A DNA stretch of 64,000 nucleotides from Paramecium octaurelia (Eukaryota > Ciliophora > Oligohymenophorea > Peniculida > Parameciidae): positions 313,453-377,452 of the forward strand of contig CAJJDP010000020.1 in NCBI GenBank assembly GCA_905182995.1. The letters run 5' to 3'. The position numbers were made by a program, and so were the translations under genes. Each line of letters begins with the position of its first letter. The stretch's first letter is position 1. The notes beneath the pieces were generated by a model, which was given only the letters and a program-made list of their open reading frames with translations, did not search any database and was not told the DNA's origin. Positions 62,933 through 64,000 of this stretch are shown one piece after another.

Positions 62933-64000
62933 CATAAATTTGATAATATTTATTAAAATTGTAAACTAGTCCAAATGTATAAATAAGAAAAAGTAATTTT
63001 CCAAACTATTTCTTGTAAAATAAAACATTTTATGACCATGATAAATGCAACAATTATAAAATAATCAATAAGTATATTCGAAGGAGTGATTAAAATCACT
63101 AATTATTACTGAATAGAAAATTTTCATCATTGACCTATAGAAAAATAAACTCTATAAAAATATTATAAATTTGTATATTTAAAATTATGCATCTAGATAA
63201 TTATTTACTATGGCACGCTGATTTCTTAAATAAGTATACAAATAATTTGGCAAAACCAACCATTTACTATTCCTTCTGAAAAGGAATGCATGTATAATAC
63301 TTCCTTAGTTGTTTTGGGATATAAATTAATTCAATATTGAAAGTGATTCCTTACATTATATATTTGAATTAATTTAATTAAGGCTATTACTTTATTACAT
63401 CAAAAATCTCAAAGTAAAATGAATTATTATATTAATCCAAATAAAGCCAATGATTATTCAATAACCTTAAGAATCTTCCATTTGGTCATTAAAAAGAGAA
63501 ATTTTCCACATAAATAAAATGTATATACCTATGATATGGGTAGTAATTTCTATCATCTAATATGAATAATTGACTCATAATTAATAGAATAGATAAAATA
63601 ATTTATGACCTAAAAATCAACATTTCTTTTACTTATACATTAGTATCATTCATACTTAATTTATTATCCCTTGAGTTCCTAGCTATTAATAAGTGATTAA
63701 TTTCTACCTTTAACCTATTTTAGTGAAAAATCAAATTTTTTTTCAGTTCAATTCTTGATCTGAAATTTTAAATAATATTATTTTCTTAACTCTAGAATAA
63801 ATTTTTGATTTAATATTATCAGATATCAAAGTTTATAATATTCTAATTGATTAAAAGAGATCTTTCAATCATTTAAATGAAGATACCTGTAGTATATATA
63901 GATTTGAATTCTTCATTTAGTTTTTCTATTTTGTTTATCAATTCTATGATTGTATTTTATATTTAAAAAATAATATATGTCAATAATTCAATTCAAATAA
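62933..64000. other. Gene-free right edge
   Basis: About 1.07 kb of AT-rich DNA without any coding frame I can support. No telomere-type C4A2/C3A3 repeats are present, so this is not an obvious chromosome end. It is the upstream or downstream flank of something outside the window. Confidence 0.4.

Overview
This is a stretch of ciliate nuclear DNA, almost certainly from Paramecium and from its macronuclear (rearranged, somatic) genome. Three things show it. First, TAA and TAG read as glutamine in every recognisable gene, and only TGA ends a protein. Second, nearly all genes that need splicing are joined by tiny GT..AG introns of 21-31 bases, usually GTA..TAG. Third, the DNA is very AT-rich and genes are often 20-200 bases apart. 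Once the mini-introns are removed, most genes become single clean frames of family-typical length, so unexcised germline elements (IESs) are not apparent. Because TAA/TAG are read through, the real genes are much longer than a standard-code ORF search suggests. The coordinates here were rebuilt by hand with the ciliate code, and the frame arithmetic closes for most of them.

Layout, left half. 1-4.0 kb: a secreted orphan (minus), a small orphan, a YY1-like zinc-finger protein and an adenylate kinase. 4.2-7.8 kb: a secreted beta-mannosidase and a coiled-coil orphan. 8.0-12.9 kb (minus): a complete four-domain voltage-gated calcium channel with an EEEE selectivity ring, EF-hand and IQ motif. 13.0-14.5 kb (minus): a Gln/Asn-rich protein with an N-terminal membrane anchor and a few FG motifs. 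15.0-17.0 kb (minus): a two-TM protein of a ciliate-specific family. 18.1-19.2 kb: actin. 19.5-21.9 kb: an assembly artefact, in which 1,116 bases are present on both sides of a 216-N gap. 21.6-28.6 kb (minus): a tandem array of four paralogous proteins of unknown function. 28.8-31.4 kb: an SHIPPO/PG-rich protein and an R2R3-type Myb factor.

Layout, right half. 32.5-34.7 kb: a MORN-SAM-protein kinase fusion. 35.7-38.3 kb: a double-FHA protein and an alveolin-like cortical protein. 39.9-41.6 kb (minus): a short coiled coil and a SPRY-like protein. 42.1-45.7 kb: CAND1. 45.8-48.1 kb: a divergent pair, a probably acylated MORN/IQ protein (minus) and a coiled-coil protein (plus). 48.3-50.1 kb: an orphan and a Nudix hydrolase. 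50.2-56.0 kb (minus): a kinesin-12 (KIF15-type) with a very long coiled-coil tail. 56.0-57.9 kb (minus): an ankyrin-DHHC palmitoyltransferase. 58.1-59.6 kb: an HCF101-type Fe-S P-loop ATPase with a mitochondrial-type presequence. 59.7-61.0 kb (minus) and 61.8-62.9 kb: two orphans.

There is no operon logic. Several neighbours do point to the cell cortex and cilia: the Ca2+ channel, alveolin, MORN proteins, SHIPPO protein, kinesin and actin. No tRNA, rRNA, transposon, CRISPR array or telomere was recognised. The items most worth a second look are the four-gene paralog array, the MORN-SAM-kinase fusion, the YY1-like protein, HCF101 in a non-photosynthetic cell, and a strong intergenic hairpin at 35.09-35.13 kb.
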